64,000 nt of DNA from Syntrophus aciditrophicus SB (lineage in GTDB: Bacteria; Desulfobacterota; Syntrophia; Syntrophales; Syntrophaceae). Positions 1 through 8,398 of this stretch are shown here, piece by piece (positions within the stretch are counted from its first letter, which is position 1; the number at the start of each line of letters is the position of its first letter). The position numbers and the translations under genes are program-made. The notes under the pieces are model-generated. The model was not told where the DNA came from. It saw only the letters and a list, made by a program, of their open reading frames with translations, and made no database searches. Location: the NCBI RefSeq assembly GCF_000013405.1, contig NC_007759.1, positions 2,977,001 to 3,041,000 on the forward strand, in the 5' to 3' direction.

Positions 1-1
1 T

Positions 2-244
2 CTGGGGAAAGGCCTTTCTGAATTCCGCAAAACCGCGGAGGACGTAACCGACAGCCTGAAAGGCACCCTGCAGGAAGATGAGCCACAACCGGCGCAGAAA
101 GAAGGGAAAAACGGGAAGAATCTGCTTCTCGATGAAAATAAGAATGCAGAAAGAAACTCCAGCGAACCCTTTCAATCATCCCGAAACGAGTCCCGGGAAA
201 TCAAACAGCCCCCTCCTTCCTCTTCCCCCGGACAAGATGCGTAA
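2..244 (+). CDS. tatB: TatB-like Sec-independent translocase subunit, C-terminal part
   Basis: The frame is open from the first bases of the window to the TAA at 242-244, about 80 residues; the start lies outside. The visible part opens with LGKGLSEFRKTAEDVTDSLK, which matches the amphipathic helix of TatA/TatB proteins. A hydrophilic Glu/Asn/Ser/Pro-rich tail follows, as is common for TatB. The membrane helix that would separate TatA from TatB is not in view. tatC follows 76 bases downstream on the same strand, so the pair should encode part of the twin-arginine export machinery for folded proteins. TatA remains possible. Confidence 0.75.
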   Translation: MGKGLSEFRKTAEDVTDSLKGTLQEDEPQPAQKEGKNGKNLLLDENKNAERNSSEPFQSSRNESREIKQPPPSSSPGQDA

Positions 245-319
245 TCTGAAACCTTCAGGATTCGAGAGCGAGGCTCTTCCCTCTCGTCAATCCAGGAAAT
301 GCCCATTCAGGAATTGCCC

Positions 320-1132
320 ATGACTCTACCTGCTGATGAAAAACTGCCCTTGACGTCCCATCTGGAGGAATTGCGAAAACGTCTCATTCATGTTTTCATT
401 GCCCTCGGAATCGGCTTCACTCTCTGCTACATGTTCAAAGACTGGCTTTTTTTTGTGGTGACCCGTCCCCTGATCGCAGTCATGCCCAAAAACAGTTTCA
501 TGATCTTCACCTCCCTGCCGGAGGCCTTTTTTACCTATATGAAGATCTCTTTCTTTTCATCGCTGATCCTGACGAGTCCTTACATTCTTTATGAGATCTG
601 GAAATTTGTTTCACCCGGCCTCTATCCGAAAGAAAAGAGATACGTTCTTCCCTTTGTCTTTTTTTCGACCCTGCTGTTTGCCGGTGGCGTCCTTTTCGGA
701 TACTTTATCGCGTTGCCGCCAGCTTTTAAATTCTTCGTCTCCTTTTCCTCCGATTTCCTCAAACCCATGGTCTCCATGCGGGAATATCTCAGTCTTGCCC
801 TGAAATTTCTGCTGGCCTTCGGACTCTGCTTTGAGTTGCCGGTCTTTGTTTTTTTCCTGACCAAGGTCGGCGTCATCAACGCCCGGATGCTTTCCTCACA
901 GCGACGCTATGCCATCCTGATCATCTTCATTGTCGCGGCCGTGCTGACGCCGTCACCGGACGCGGTCAGCCAGATCCTCATGGCCCTTCCCCTCATGGTT
1001 CTCTATGAAGTCAGCATCCTGGTCTCCCGGTTAGCGGGGCGCAAGCGTCGCGGCACTCTGGAGGAAACCGGCAACGAGATCGACCGAAAAGAAGAAGAGG
1101 AAGACATCCCGGAAACGCCCAAGGCTGAATAA
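320..1132 (+). CDS. tatC: Twin-arginine translocase subunit TatC
   Basis: A 270-residue inner-membrane protein with about six hydrophobic segments. TatC recognises twin-arginine signal peptides and builds the Tat receptor with TatB. Family marks are TSHLEELRKRLI close to the N-terminus and LPEAFFTYMKISFF in the second third. I prefer the ATG at 320 because AGGA lies 8 bases upstream; an in-frame ATG at 299 has no usable ribosome site. The C-terminus is a charged Glu/Lys tail. It lies between the tatB end and the penicillin-binding protein gene, which starts one base after its stop, so the three are probably co-transcribed. Confidence 0.93.
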   Translation: MTLPADEKLPLTSHLEELRKRLIHVFIALGIGFTLCYMFKDWLFFVVTRPLIAVMPKNSFMIFTSLPEAFFTYMKISFFSSLILTSPYILYEIWKFVSPGLYPKEKRYVLPFVFFSTLLFAGGVLFGYFIALPPAFKFFVSFSSDFLKPMVSMREYLSLALKFLLAFGLCFELPVFVFFLTKVGVINARMLSSQRRYAILIIFIVAAVLTPSPDAVSQILMALPLMVLYEVSILVSRLAGRKRRGTLEETGNEIDRKEEEEDIPETPKAE

Positions 1133-1133
1133 G

Positions 1134-3158
1134 ATGGTCAAAACTTCTCAACATCCAGTGACAAGAAACCGGTGTTCTGCCGGCAGTATTCTGATCGTGC
1201 TTGTTTTCTTTCTCCTGCTGGCCCTGCTGGTGGGCAGCAGCATCCTCTATTATGTCGTTCTTCGGGATCTGCCCAGCATTGCCGCATTGAAGGAATACCG
1301 GCCAAGCATCACCACCCGGGTTTACGCGGACAATAATGAACTGATCGACGAATTCTACATGGAAAATCGTAAGCTGGTCAGATTCGAGGAAATCCCATCC
1401 CTGGTCATCAAAGCCTTTCTGGCCGCTGAGGATGCCCGGTTTTTTGAACACCGCGGTTTTGACGTGCAGAGCATTTCCCGGGCCTTTTTCAGAAATCTCA
1501 GGGCCGGAAGGATTGTCCAGGGGGGCAGCACCATTACGCAACAGGTCGCCAAGGCCCTCTATCTGTCCTCGGAAAAAAGTTACAGCCGCAAAATCAAGGA
1601 AGCCGTCCTGGCCTATAAGATCGACCGTTCCCTTTCGAAAAAGGAAATTCTGAATCTCTATCTCAATCATATTTATCTTGGCCACGGCGCTTATGGGATT
1701 GAAGCGGCCTCTCAGGTTTATTTCGGAAAAAGAACGCGGGATCTTAAACTTTCCGAAGCCTCTCTCCTGGCCGGACTGCCCAAGGCGCCCTCCAGTTATG
1801 ATCCTTATACCAGTTATCAGCGGGCCCGGCAGCGTCAAACCTACGTCCTGAGCCGGATGGTGGAGGATGGCCACATCACCGAGGAAGAGAAGAACCATGT
1901 GCTGCAGACGCCTCTGCCCCTAAGATCGATCCGGCCCAGAGACCGGGTTGCCGCCTACTTTATCGAAAATATCCGCCGTTACATCCAGGGAAAGTACGGC
2001 AGTGACGCCTTGTATAAGGAGGGCCTTGAAGTATATACCACGCTGGACATCCGCACTCAGCAGGCAGCACGGGACGCCGTCGAACGGGGGCTCAAGGAAC
2101 TGGAAAGTCGGCAGGGCTACTCAAGGGATATGGTTCAGGGCGCCCTCCTTTGCATGGACGCCCGCACAGGGGCCATCCGGGCCATGGTCGGCGGCCGGGA
2201 CTTCAGCAAAAGCGAATTCAACCGTGCCACTCAGTCGCGAAGGCAGCCGGGTTCCGCCTTCAAACCCATTATCTATGCGGCGGCTTTCGATCGGGGAATG
2301 ACCCCGGCCACGGAGATTGTCGATGCTCCGCTTGCTTTCGAGGATGGGATGGGACATGCCTGGACACCTCAAAACTATGACGAGGAATTTCTGGGACCGA
2401 TCTCCCTGCGCACGGCCCTCGTTCAATCCCGCAACGTTGTCACGATCAAACTGCTGCAGGAAATCGGTGTGGATTACGCCATTGCCTATGCCGCCAACAT
2501 GGGGATTTCTTCACGGCTGGCCCGGGACCTGTCGCTTGCCCTGGGTTCCTCGGCGGTCACCCTGCAGGAGCTGGTACGGTCCTATGCCGTCCTGGCCAAT
2601 GGAGGGAAAATCGTGGAACCGTTCATGATCAAGAAGATCGTGGATCGGACGGGCTATGTCTTTGAAGAGCACACAATTAAAGTGGAGCAGGCCATCGATC
2701 CCCGCATCGCCTTTCTGACGACTTCCATTCTGCAGGATGCTGTGGAAAGCGGGACGGGGCAGCGCGTTAAAAGTATCGGCCGGCCTGTAGCAGGAAAAAC
2801 AGGAACAACCAACGACGTGCATGATGCCTGGTTTGTCGGTTTCACCCCCTCTCTTGTCACCGGCGTCTGGGTCGGCTTTGACCAGCAGCGCCCTCTGGGC
2901 AACCAGGAAGTCGGTGGCCTGGCCGCTGCGCCGATCTGGCTCTACTGTATGGAAAGGGCTTTAGCCAACAAGCCGGTGGAGAGTTTTCCCGTTCCGGATG
3001 GAATTGTCTTTGTCCGGCGAAACGAAGGCGCGCTTCCCGAGCCTTTTATTGACGGGACCGCCCCTCCCGACGCGATCCCCGCCGACGCGGAGGGAAGCAC
3101 CTCAACGGAGGAGGAGGGTGAAGAGGATCCCGGCTGGAAGTTCAGATTTCCTTTTTAG
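1134..3158 (+). CDS. Class A penicillin-binding protein (PBP1A family)
   Basis: A 674-residue bifunctional peptidoglycan synthase anchored by one membrane helix (about residues 17-42). The glycosyltransferase domain shows EDARFFEHRGFD (catalytic Glu 99), GGSTITQQVAK and KKEILNLYLN. The transpeptidase domain has the serine nucleophile in SAFK (Ser 374), an SRN motif and KTGTT. The length is at the short end for PBP1A, without a large accessory domain, and the tail is acidic. It starts one base after tatC. The enzyme polymerises lipid II and cross-links glycan strands in the periplasm. Confidence 0.92.
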   Translation: MVKTSQHPVTRNRCSAGSILIVLVFFLLLALLVGSSILYYVVLRDLPSIAALKEYRPSITTRVYADNNELIDEFYMENRKLVRFEEIPSLVIKAFLAAEDARFFEHRGFDVQSISRAFFRNLRAGRIVQGGSTITQQVAKALYLSSEKSYSRKIKEAVLAYKIDRSLSKKEILNLYLNHIYLGHGAYGIEAASQVYFGKRTRDLKLSEASLLAGLPKAPSSYDPYTSYQRARQRQTYVLSRMVEDGHITEEEKNHVLQTPLPLRSIRPRDRVAAYFIENIRRYIQGKYGSDALYKEGLEVYTTLDIRTQQAARDAVERGLKELESRQGYSRDMVQGALLCMDARTGAIRAMVGGRDFSKSEFNRATQSRRQPGSAFKPIIYAAAFDRGMTPATEIVDAPLAFEDGMGHAWTPQNYDEEFLGPISLRTALVQSRNVVTIKLLQEIGVDYAIAYAANMGISSRLARDLSLALGSSAVTLQELVRSYAVLANGGKIVEPFMIKKIVDRTGYVFEEHTIKVEQAIDPRIAFLTTSILQDAVESGTGQRVKSIGRPVAGKTGTTNDVHDAWFVGFTPSLVTGVWVGFDQQRPLGNQEVGGLAAAPIWLYCMERALANKPVESFPVPDGIVFVRRNEGALPEPFIDGTAPPDAIPADAEGSTSTEEEGEEDPGWKFRFPF

Positions 3159-3204
3159 GAGTTAAAAAACGACAAGGAAGTGCTTATTTATTTCAAGAAT
3201 TTTC

Positions 3205-3233
3205 TTGACAAGGGTTTTCTTTTTCGATAGAAA
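3205..3233 (+). promoter_or_regulatory. Candidate sigma-70-type promoter of the ilv operon
   Basis: TTGACA at 3205-3210 is a perfect -35. A 17-base spacer leads to TAGAAA (3228-3233), a 4/6 match to the -10. It lies about 50 bases before the leader peptide start and is the only good candidate between the penicillin-binding protein gene and ilvB. Confidence 0.5.
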
Positions 3234-3284
3234 ATACTGATAGTTTTTTGTGTGAACATAAGATTTTTAAAGGAAAATGTCGTC

Positions 3285-3365
3285 ATGATTAAAGCGATTA
3301 TTCTGATACTGGGCATCGTAACCGTAGTCACCGTACGGAAGGGGACTGTTGCTCGGTTTCTTTAG
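3285..3365 (+). CDS. ilv leader peptide (attenuation control)
   Basis: A 26-codon frame with the typical look of a branched-chain amino acid leader peptide: it begins MIKAIILILGIVTVVTV. Eleven of the first 17 residues are Ile, Leu or Val. AAGGA ends 10 bases before the ATG. The stop at 3363-3365 is followed within 20 bases by the first of two strong terminator hairpins, and the first ilvB gene starts at 3600. Leader peptides of this type sense charged tRNA by ribosome stalling; that role is inferred here. A four-codon frame starting at 3277 overlaps its start and is likely unimportant. Confidence 0.8.
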   Translation: MIKAIILILGIVTVVTVRKGTVARFL

Positions 3366-3402
3366 AAAAATGACATAAAGAAAGAAGAGCCGCAGGCCCC
3401 TT
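3339..3402 (+). promoter_or_regulatory. Possible anti-attenuation pairing segment of the ilv leader
   Basis: Bases 3339-3348 (AAGGGGACTG), inside codons 19-22 of the leader peptide, can pair with 3393-3402 (CAGGCCCCTT) with one mismatch. The second segment includes the top of the ascending arm of terminator 1. Pairing would block terminator 1 and free its descending arm to pair with the ascending arm of terminator 2. A ribosome stalled on the upstream Ile/Val codons would leave 3339-3348 free; one that reaches the stop would cover it. The base pairing is visible; the mechanism is inference. Confidence 0.45.
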
Positions 3403-3426
3403 AAAGGAACTGCGGCTCTTCTTTTT
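3381..3426 (+). terminator. ilv attenuator terminator 1
   Basis: Perfect 15-bp inverted repeat (3381-3395 with 3410-3424, core GAAGAGCCGCAG / CTGCGGCTCTTC) with a 14-base loop, running into CTTTTT. It starts 16 bases after the leader peptide stop. Confidence 0.85.
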
Positions 3427-3430
3427 ATGG

Positions 3431-3475
3431 AAAAGAGCCGCATTGCAGACAGAACGTGCGGCTCTTTTGTTTTTC
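3431..3475 (+). terminator. ilv attenuator terminator 2
   Basis: Perfect 12-bp stem (3431-3442 with 3457-3468, AAAAGAGCCGCA / TGCGGCTCTTTT) followed by TTTTGTTTTT. Its ascending arm is nearly identical to that of terminator 1, so the descending arm of terminator 1 (3410-3421) can instead pair with 3431-3442. That gives the mutually exclusive 1:2, 2:3 and 3:4 pairings of a classical attenuator. Confidence 0.85.
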
Positions 3476-3599
3476 GATATCCGTAATGCTTTTATAAAAA
3501 CTTAAAAAAATTTGCTTCCTCAAAAGGCTCCCCGCGGTGAAACGCCTTGCGTGGCCCTGAACAGGGAAGTGGTCCAGTCTGAAAGGAGTATTAAAAATC

Positions 3600-5273
3600 A
3601 TGGAAACCATCGGTGCGGACATTGTCCTGCAAATCCTTCAGGAGGAAGGTGTGGAGGCCATTTTCGGCTATCCCGGGGGAAACTCTCTGCCTCTGCACGA
3701 CCGGCTGCTGGGCAGCCCCATCCGTCATTACCTGACGCGGCATGAACAGGCCGCCGCGCATGCCGCTGACGGCTATGCCCGGGCTACCGGCAGAGTAGGT
3801 GTCTGCCTTTCCACGTCAGGACCGGGAGCGACCAACCTGGTGACGGGCATCGCGACCGCCCATATGGATTCATCCCCCATTGTCGCTCTGACCTGCCAGG
3901 TCAACACCAGCCTCATGGGACGGGACGCTTTTCAGGAAACAGACATAATCGGGATTACACTGCCGATAACGAAGCACAGCTATCTGGTGCATGATGTGAA
4001 CAATCTGGCCACCATCCTTCGCCAGTCCTTCAAACTGGCACGCTCGGGACGACCGGGACCGGTCCTGGTGGATATGCCCCGGGATATCCTGGCTGCACGG
4101 TGTGAACGGGCGGCTCCCCGACAGGAAGCACCCGAAGCCACAGTGGAGCAGAGTCCCTCGGATCGGCAACAACTGGAAAAAATTGCCAGGGCTCTGAATC
4201 AGAGTGAACGTCCCGTGATCATCATGGGCGGCGGCGTCAAGTTGAGCAACTCCTGCGATCTCATGCTTGGACTCATTGAAAAAGGCGGTATTCCCTTTAC
4301 CACCACGATGATGGGCGTGGGTTCGATCACTTCCGGAAACGGCTATGATCTGGGTTTCATCGGCACTCACGGCAATCAGCTGGCGAACAGCATCGTTCAT
4401 CAGTCTGATTTCATTCTGGCTGTCGGCATGCGCTTCTCGGATCGCAGCACTTCCCTCATTGATGAATTCGCCCCTCTGGCCACCATTGCCCAGACTGACA
4501 TCGATCCCACATCCATCGGCAAGAACGTTAAGGTTGCTTTCCCCTTTGTGGGTGAAATCCGGGAAACGATATCCGCCCTGGTAAAACTGGTGGAACGGAA
4601 AGAAAGGACGCCATGGATGGAGCGCATACAGCAGGAGCGGGAAACAACGGATAACTGCCTGCCCTACAAAGGGTGCGGAAAGGCAGGGCATTTTATCAGC
4701 CTGGTTCAGGACGCCATGCCCAGGGAAACCATCGCGATTTCCGATGTGGGCTTGAACCAGATCTGGACGATGAGAACCTGGAAGGCGCGCACCCCACGCA
4801 GCCTGATCACCAGCGGCGGCATGGGAACGATGGGATTCAGTGTACCGGCGGCAATGGGCGCCAAAATCGGCGCTCCTGATCGGTCGGTCGTAGCGATCTG
4901 TGGAGATGGCGGCTTCTACATGAATATTCAGGAACTGGCCACAATCAGCTATTACAATATCCCCGTGAAAATCATCGTCCTCAACAACGGCCACCTGGGG
5001 ATGGTTCGTCAACTTCAGGATCTGTTTTATGAATCCCGTTTCAGCACCGTGGATCTCGGCACGCATGTCGATCTGGTGACGGTTGCCAAAGGTTTCGGCA
5101 TCCCAGCCCGCAGAATTTCCGTGGACGACAGCCCCGAAGCGGCCCTTGCCGCCATGGCAGGCGCGGAAGGGCCTTATATGCTGGAGGTGATGGTTGACCC
5201 GAACGATTATGTGTTCCCCATCATCCCTCCCGGCCATCCGAATATATCGATGATCCACGGCAAGATCTGCTGA
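3600..5273 (+). CDS. ilvB: Acetolactate synthase large subunit, copy 1
   Basis: A 557-residue thiamine-diphosphate enzyme that condenses two pyruvates to acetolactate, or pyruvate and 2-ketobutyrate to acetohydroxybutyrate, the first shared step of Val/Leu/Ile synthesis. Three ThDP-family domains are recognisable: GYPGG near residue 24, the HEQ motif carrying the ThDP-activating Glu, and a C-terminal GDGGFYMNIQELAT...NNGHLGMV pyrophosphate/Mg site. AAGGAG lies 9 bases before the ATG. A small subunit follows at 5359 and a second ilvBN pair after that. This copy differs from copy 2 in several conserved stretches (GNSLPLHD versus GSVIDLYD), so it is not a recent duplicate. Confidence 0.93.
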   Translation: METIGADIVLQILQEEGVEAIFGYPGGNSLPLHDRLLGSPIRHYLTRHEQAAAHAADGYARATGRVGVCLSTSGPGATNLVTGIATAHMDSSPIVALTCQVNTSLMGRDAFQETDIIGITLPITKHSYLVHDVNNLATILRQSFKLARSGRPGPVLVDMPRDILAARCERAAPRQEAPEATVEQSPSDRQQLEKIARALNQSERPVIIMGGGVKLSNSCDLMLGLIEKGGIPFTTTMMGVGSITSGNGYDLGFIGTHGNQLANSIVHQSDFILAVGMRFSDRSTSLIDEFAPLATIAQTDIDPTSIGKNVKVAFPFVGEIRETISALVKLVERKERTPWMERIQQERETTDNCLPYKGCGKAGHFISLVQDAMPRETIAISDVGLNQIWTMRTWKARTPRSLITSGGMGTMGFSVPAAMGAKIGAPDRSVVAICGDGGFYMNIQELATISYYNIPVKIIVLNNGHLGMVRQLQDLFYESRFSTVDLGTHVDLVTVAKGFGIPARRISVDDSPEAALAAMAGAEGPYMLEVMVDPNDYVFPIIPPGHPNISMIHGKIC

Positions 5274-5358
5274 GAAGAAAGCGTCTGGTTTTCTTATCCG
5301 ACAGGAACAAACCAGGCAGGGCGGTCACAGTGAAATCAATAGAGGAGAAAGATCAGAA

Positions 5359-5859
5359 ATGAGCATTGAAGAACGTACCATCACGATCCTGGTTAAAAAT
5401 GAACCGGGGGTGCTGTCGCGGGTCGCGGGAGTTTTCAGCGGACGGGGATATAACATCAAGACCCTGTGCGTCGCGGAAACGACGAATCCGGAAATCTCGC
5501 GGATCACTTTAACCAGCAATGCCGATGCGGATTTTACGGAAAAGATCAAAAAGCAGCTTGATAAACTGGTTGATGTCGTGGATGTCCTGGACTACACAGG
5601 CGAACGTTTTCTTAAAAGGGAAATGATGCTGATCGGTCTGAGAATTACCCCGGATCGCTATGCGGAACTTCTCCAGGCCGTGAACACTTTCGGATGCCGG
5701 ATCATAGGTATGCAGCCGGATTATTACATCATCGAGACATCGGGCCGCCGGTCTGAAAATGATGCAGTTTTTAAGTATTTTCAAACTTTCGATGTCGAAA
5801 TGATGAACCGGACCGGTTCCATCGCCCTTCCGCGGCACCCGCAGAAGGATTCCGCATGA
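5359..5859 (+). CDS. ilvN: Acetolactate synthase small (regulatory) subunit, copy 1
   Basis: A 166-residue ACT-domain protein of the IlvN/IlvH family. The N-terminal ACT domain reads TITILVKNEPGVLSRVAGVFSGRGYNI, the usual ligand-binding face for valine feedback inhibition. The C-terminal half (REMMLIGLRI onward) is the second IlvH domain. It has its own AGGAGA site 12 bases before the ATG. It lies 85 bases after its large subunit and should assemble with it, though exchange with the copy 2 large subunit cannot be excluded. Confidence 0.93.
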   Translation: MSIEERTITILVKNEPGVLSRVAGVFSGRGYNIKTLCVAETTNPEISRITLTSNADADFTEKIKKQLDKLVDVVDVLDYTGERFLKREMMLIGLRITPDRYAELLQAVNTFGCRIIGMQPDYYIIETSGRRSENDAVFKYFQTFDVEMMNRTGSIALPRHPQKDSA

Positions 5860-5932
5860 GGACGAAGGACTCTGCAGATTCCTGGAAAGAAGAATTTTTA
5901 TTTCATAAATTAACAGTCAGGGGGTATTTCTC

Positions 5933-7639
5933 GTGAAACTCACCGGATCACAAGTCCTTTTTAAAGCCTTGCGGGAAGAAAAAGTAGATACTATTTTCGG
6001 TTATCCCGGGGGCTCCGTCATCGATCTTTATGATGAATTGTTCCATCAGGAAGGAATCAAACACTATCTGGTGCGGCATGAACAGGGGGCCGTCCACGCC
6101 GCGGACGGTTATGCGCGCGCTACCGGCAAAGTCGGGGTCTGCCTGGTGACTTCCGGTCCCGGCGCCACCAACACCGTAACCGGCATTGCCAATGCCTATG
6201 CGGATTCCATCCCGATCGTCATCCTGACCGGGCAGGTTCCCACCCATATGATCGGCAAGGATGCCTTTCAGGAAGTGGACATTACAGGCATTACCCGTCC
6301 CTGCAGTAAGCATAACTTTCTGGTCAGAAAAATCGATGACCTGGGCCGTACTATAAGAGAAGCCTTCTACATCGCGCACAGCGGGCGTCCCGGTCCCGTT
6401 CTGGTCGATATCCCTAAAGATATTCTACAGGGAACGCTGGAAGAAACAGAGCTTTTCATGGAAATTCATCTGCCTCCGGAGCCGCCCAAAGAGCCGATCG
6501 ACGAGGCCTGCGCCGCAGCCCTGACCATGATCCGGACCGCACGCAAACCGGTTATTTTCGCCGGCGGCGGGGTTCTGCGGGGAAAAGCCGTTTCCGAGCT
6601 GATGACCTTTGCCAATTGCATCCATGCTCCGGTCACGGCATCGCTCATGGGACTGGGAGCTTTTCCCGGAACTCACCCGCGCTGGCTGGGCATGCTGGGC
6701 ATGCACGGAACTTATTACGCCAACATGGCCGTCAGTCACTGTGACCTGTTGATTGCCGTGGGTGTGCGCTTTGACGACCGTGTCACCTCCAAGGTGGCGG
6801 AATTCGCGCCTCACGCCAAAATTATTCATATCGACATCGATCCCGTTTCAATCAACAAGATCGTCAAGTCTCATGTTTCTATCATCAGCGACTGCCGGGA
6901 AGCTCTGCAGCGTCTTCTTTCCATGGCCGGTGGCGAAGTTCTGCTTTCCGCGGATCAAACCCGGGAATGGCTGGAGCAGATTGAAAAATGGAAGAAGGCG
7001 GTTCCTCTGAGCTATTGCCGCAGCGCGAAGATCAAGCCTCAGTATGTCATCGAAAAGCTCTACGAACTGACGCGGGGGGAGGCCATCATTACCACTGAAG
7101 TCGGTCAGAATCAGATGTGGGCAGCCCAGTTCTACCGGTTCGATCACCCCGATACCTTCATCTCCTCGGGCGGACTGGGAACGATGGGATTCGGGCTTCC
7201 GGCGGCGATTGGCGCCCAGGTAGCCTTTCCGGACCGGTTGGTCGTCGACATTGCCGGAGACGGCAGCATTCAGATGAACATCCAGGAACTGGCTACCGCC
7301 GTGCATTACAATCTGCCGGTCAAGGTCGTCATCCTGAACAACGGCTTCCTGGGAATGGTCCGGCAGTGGCAGGAAATGTTTTACGGCAGACGCTATTCCC
7401 AGACCGAGATGAAACAGGCGCTGGATTTCGTCAAACTGGCCGAGGCATTCGGTGCCGTCGGGTTAAGGGCCACAAAACCGGAAGAAGTGGAAGAGGTTCT
7501 GCGCAAGGGGCTGGAAACTCCGAGGGCCGTCATGATGGATTTCCACGTGGAACCGGAAGAGCAGGTATACCCCATGGTCAGCCCGGGTGCGGGACTGACG
7601 GACATGAAGCTGGGAAACCTGCGTCGGGATGCCGATTAA
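5933..7639 (+). CDS. ilvB: Acetolactate synthase large subunit, copy 2
   Basis: A 568-residue acetohydroxyacid synthase catalytic subunit that starts at a GTG behind CAGGGGG. It has the classical family sequence: FGYPGGSVIDLYDEL, HEQGAVHAADGYARATGKVG and the ThDP/Mg motif GDGSIQMNIQELAT ending NNGFLGMVRQWQ. It is closer to textbook IlvB/IlvI than copy 1. The second small subunit gene follows after 52 bases. Two complete ilvBN pairs in tandem suggest isozymes with different feedback or 2-ketobutyrate preference, which the sequence alone cannot decide. Confidence 0.94.
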   Translation: MKLTGSQVLFKALREEKVDTIFGYPGGSVIDLYDELFHQEGIKHYLVRHEQGAVHAADGYARATGKVGVCLVTSGPGATNTVTGIANAYADSIPIVILTGQVPTHMIGKDAFQEVDITGITRPCSKHNFLVRKIDDLGRTIREAFYIAHSGRPGPVLVDIPKDILQGTLEETELFMEIHLPPEPPKEPIDEACAAALTMIRTARKPVIFAGGGVLRGKAVSELMTFANCIHAPVTASLMGLGAFPGTHPRWLGMLGMHGTYYANMAVSHCDLLIAVGVRFDDRVTSKVAEFAPHAKIIHIDIDPVSINKIVKSHVSIISDCREALQRLLSMAGGEVLLSADQTREWLEQIEKWKKAVPLSYCRSAKIKPQYVIEKLYELTRGEAIITTEVGQNQMWAAQFYRFDHPDTFISSGGLGTMGFGLPAAIGAQVAFPDRLVVDIAGDGSIQMNIQELATAVHYNLPVKVVILNNGFLGMVRQWQEMFYGRRYSQTEMKQALDFVKLAEAFGAVGLRATKPEEVEEVLRKGLETPRAVMMDFHVEPEEQVYPMVSPGAGLTDMKLGNLRRDAD

Positions 7640-7691
7640 AGGAACTTCAACTCCGCCCATTCATTTTACTGACAGAAAGGTTTGCTGAAAA

Positions 7692-8165
7692 ATGGAAATC
7701 AAGAAGAGTGTCATCTCAATTCTGGCCAGCAACAAGCCTGACGTCCTGGCCCGTATCGCCGGCACGTTCAGTGGACGCGGCTTCAATATCGACAGCATCA
7801 CAGCCAATGTGACGGGCAATCCCCGGATTACCAGGATTATCATCACGACTCAAGGAAACCAGGACACCATCATCAAGATCGAAAAAGAACTCAACCGTCT
7901 CGTCGATGTTCATCAGGTCACGGATCTGACCAGCCTGGATCTGCCCCTCCGGGAGATGATCCTGATTCGTATGCCGATGACGGGAGAAAACCACGAAAAA
8001 ATTATGGAAATCGTTGACAGATACCATGGGGAAGTGATAGAAACCGGCTCCGGATATGGCATCCTTGAGCTGACGGGCAAAAAGGAAGACATGGACAATG
8101 CCCTGTCGTCCCTGGAACTTCTGGGAATTGATGACTTTGTAAGAACGGGCAGTGTAACGCTTTAG
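7692..8165 (+). CDS. ilvN: Acetolactate synthase small (regulatory) subunit, copy 2
   Basis: A 157-residue IlvN/IlvH-type ACT protein: VISILASNKPDVLARIAGTFSGRGFNIDSI in the first ACT domain and REMILIRMPM at the start of the second half. AGAAAGG lies upstream of the ATG. It sits directly behind the copy 2 large subunit, its likely partner, and 234 bases before ilvC. The 233-base gap that follows holds no convincing gene or terminator. Confidence 0.93.
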   Translation: MEIKKSVISILASNKPDVLARIAGTFSGRGFNIDSITANVTGNPRITRIIITTQGNQDTIIKIEKELNRLVDVHQVTDLTSLDLPLREMILIRMPMTGENHEKIMEIVDRYHGEVIETGSGYGILELTGKKEDMDNALSSLELLGIDDFVRTGSVTL

Positions 8166-8398
8166 TTATAAGGCTTTAGTTTTACGAATGGCTCGCGAAA
8201 CACATTCGCAAACGAAAAGTGCGGGAAAGTCAACCAGATCCAGAGCACTGCGGCTCATCTCTTCACATCGGGACAATGGACCATTGCACCGATGTCTTAT
8301 CATCCGGGAAGCAGCTCCGGATTCTGAGCAAAACGGCAGATCTGTACTTCAAAGCAACAAGATGAAAATCTCGGTTTTAATATAGAAGGAGGCTCATT

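Noticed and set aside
1011-1898. A 295-codon minus-strand frame across tatC and the penicillin-binding protein gene
   Set aside because: It lies antisense to two conserved genes and its translation is not protein-like.
3870-5258. A 462-codon minus-strand frame opposite ilvB copy 1
   Set aside because: It is a shadow of the conserved plus-strand gene in a GC-rich region; its translation matches no family and it has no ribosome site.
8188-8385. A 65-codon frame between ilvN copy 2 and ilvC
   Set aside because: No ribosome site and no family likeness; composition is that of non-coding DNA.
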